Origin: Phocaeicola plebeius DSM 17135
Lineage (GTDB): Bacteria; Bacteroidota; Bacteroidia; Bacteroidales; Bacteroidaceae
DNA length: 64,000 bases
Direction of reading: 5' to 3'
Assembly: GCF_000187895.1 (NCBI RefSeq)
Contig: NZ_DS990123.1
Coordinates: forward strand, 1 to 64,000
Notes under the pieces: generated by a model
Told to the model about the DNA's origin: nothing
The model's input: only the letters and a program-made list of their open reading frames with translations
The model's database searches: none
Shown: piece by piece, positions 62,500-64,000 of the stretch
Numbering within the stretch: position 1 is the stretch's first letter
Layout of the letters: every line of letters starts with the position of its first letter
Made by a program: the position numbers and the translations under genes

Positions 62500-64000
62500 A
62501 TGGCTGAACAACGTCCTCAGATTCCTTACTTCAAAGAGTTCTTACCGACTCCGGTCTGCATCGTCCTGTCGCTCTTCTTTGCCATGGTCTTTCAGTTTAA
62601 CGGAGGAGTTTTCCTGCCGGCTGCTACCCAAATGTCGAGCGCATTAGGATGTATTCAGGAAGATGTAACCATGGCAGGTTATGCCTCCTTCATCGGCATG
62701 ACCGTCATATTTCCAATACTGTTCCGTCTGAAATCCCGGTTCACCACCCGGTCTATTTTCATGACGGTATGCCCGGTACTCATTCTCTGCAACCTGATCA
62801 CCATGCATACAGAAAACATCTTTCTCATGATTTGTGTATGCTTCGTATCGGGATTCTTCCGCATGTGGGGCACCTTCGAGTGTTTCTCCAATACCCGCCT
62901 GAGTATCACACCTTCCGGAAATTTCTCAGTGTTCTATCCCGTGATCTATATCATCGTGCTTGAAAGTATCCAGTTGTCCGGACTGGTCACCATGCACATC
63001 AACGACTGGGCCAACTGGCAATACATGCACTGGTTTGTCATCGGCATGCTGATGGTGGTATGGATTTGTGTCATGTGCCTGACTCGAACCATTAGACTGG
63101 GTAAAAAGATTCCTTTATATGGCATAGACTGGATAGGTCTCCTCTTATGGACAGCCATGCTGTTCGCAATTGTTTTTATTTGCATCTATGGAGATTTTTA
63201 CGACTGGCTGGACAGCGTGCAGATTCGCTCCTGCATTGTAATAGCCGTAGTATCCTTGTTGATAAACATCAACCGGATGACTTCCATACGGCATCCGTAT
63301 ATAGACCCGCAGGTATTCCGCTACAAGAAATTCCCCGTAGTATTGTTCTTGTTCTTGATGCTCTGTCTGTTTCTCACCACCTCCTCCGTACTGCAGAATG
63401 CATTCATGACCTCCATCTTACAGTACGATACGCTAAATGCCATTTCATTGAACTGGTGTGTATTTGCAGGAATCCTGGCGGGAGCAGGTATCGTATTCTT
63501 CCGGCAAGCAGTATTAAAGAAAGGATATAAACTATTGATTTCTGTCGGATTTACACTGATAGTCATGTACCAGTATTACATGTATTTTCTGATATACCCT
63601 GATTTGAATATTGAAAGTTTATATCTGCCCAACTTTTTAAAAGGAATCGGACACGGAGTGCTTTATATTTCGCTGACCATTTATGTAGCGAAACATATCC
63701 CCTTCAAGCATTTCTTCCAGTCTTTATGCGTACTCAGTTTCATTCGTACCAGCATTGCAACCCCGCTGGGAGCAGCCATATTGAACCGCTGGATGAAACA
63801 CCTGCAACGTGACAACTGGGGATTATTAAGCAGAAACATGGACAACCTACACGAGTGGATGCCGGATGTATCACTCATGCAACTCTATGAAGAAGTAAAC
63901 ACCCAGACCATGCTGACCAGCCTGAAAGAGTTGTTCGGCTGGGTATGTCTCGTGGGAACTGTTTTTCTGATAATTGTGCTCAGCTACCGAATCTGGCGCG
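62500..64000 (+). CDS. MFS multidrug transporter (EmrB/DHA2-like), 3' end outside window
   Basis: ATG at 62500, open to the window edge (500 codons visible, no stop), so the gene is truncated here. The product is very hydrophobic with about 12-14 membrane helices (for example FLPTPVCIVLSLFFAMVFQF, YASFIGMTVIFPILFRLKSR, YKLLISVGFTLIVMYQYYMY). The context, a TolC and an EmrA-like gene directly upstream (8 nt), fits the EmrB role in a tripartite pump. The sequence is divergent from canonical EmrB, so the drug or metabolite exported is unknown. Confidence 0.85.
   Translation, partial: MAEQRPQIPYFKEFLPTPVCIVLSLFFAMVFQFNGGVFLPAATQMSSALGCIQEDVTMAGYASFIGMTVIFPILFRLKSRFTTRSIFMTVCPVLILCNLITMHTENIFLMICVCFVSGFFRMWGTFECFSNTRLSITPSGNFSVFYPVIYIIVLESIQLSGLVTMHINDWANWQYMHWFVIGMLMVVWICVMCLTRTIRLGKKIPLYGIDWIGLLLWTAMLFAIVFICIYGDFYDWLDSVQIRSCIVIAVVSLLININRMTSIRHPYIDPQVFRYKKFPVVLFLFLMLCLFLTTSSVLQNAFMTSILQYDTLNAISLNWCVFAGILAGAGIVFFRQAVLKKGYKLLISVGFTLIVMYQYYMYFLIYPDLNIESLYLPNFLKGIGHGVLYISLTIYVAKHIPFKHFFQSLCVLSFIRTSIATPLGAAILNRWMKHLQRDNWGLLSRNMDNLHEWMPDVSLMQLYEEVNTQTMLTSLKELFGWVCLVGTVFLIIVLSYRIWR

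Overview
The window looks like chromosomal DNA of a gut Bacteroidales bacterium, most likely Bacteroides or Phocaeicola (Bacteroidaceae). The evidence is a Bacteroides-type 16S rRNA, Bacteroidota promoters (TTTG about 19-20 nt before TAnnTTTG) ahead of many genes, few Shine-Dalgarno sequences, a SusC/SusD polysaccharide utilization locus (PUL) with a hybrid two-component regulator, and many TonB-linked and lipoprotein genes. I see no insertion sequence, prophage or CRISPR array.

Layout. 1-1122: 5' part of a 16S rRNA gene on the minus strand, cut by the window edge, with two tandem promoters. 2076-7555: two large FtsX/MacB-type permease genes behind a predicted sigma-54 promoter, bracketed by two near-identical 144-bp repeats, each encoding a predicted small RNA on the minus strand. 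7634-9682: a small secreted protein, a DUF6249 membrane protein and a divergent ECF sigma factor with a small membrane partner; the divergent pair has matching ECF-type promoters. 9756-13374: etfB-etfA-acyl-CoA dehydrogenase operon. 13394-30125: mostly housekeeping and membrane genes (thioredoxin-like lipoprotein, MscS channel, hotdog thioesterase, AspT-type transporter, SF1 helicase, EamA exporter, AAA ATPase plus DUF4435 pair, CvfB, a phosphatase-like lipoprotein, antiporter-tcdA-lolD operon, asd).

30514-46197 is one PUL: SusD and SusC (minus), a divergent hybrid two-component sensor/regulator (plus), then four minus-strand enzymes: two GH43 proteins, a GH105-DUF2264 fusion and a BNR_4 beta-propeller. 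One GH43 resembles exo-beta-1,3-galactanases, and BNR_4 plus GH105 fits removal of rhamnose-glucuronic acid caps, so the inferred substrate is type II arabinogalactan or a related pectic side chain.

46433-64000: murF, trpS, carB, a TlpA-like protein, yaaA, a TonB receptor with a beta-helix lipoprotein, manA, an AraC regulator, and a divergent TolC-HlyD-MFS efflux operon whose last gene runs off the window.

The observations most worth checking are the duplicated small RNA, the paired ECF promoters, the sigma-54 promoter with its dyad upstream of the permeases, and the ATPase plus TOPRIM-like DUF4435 pair, which resembles the two-component logic of PARIS/OLD defence systems. All functional statements come from reading motifs; no database search was run.
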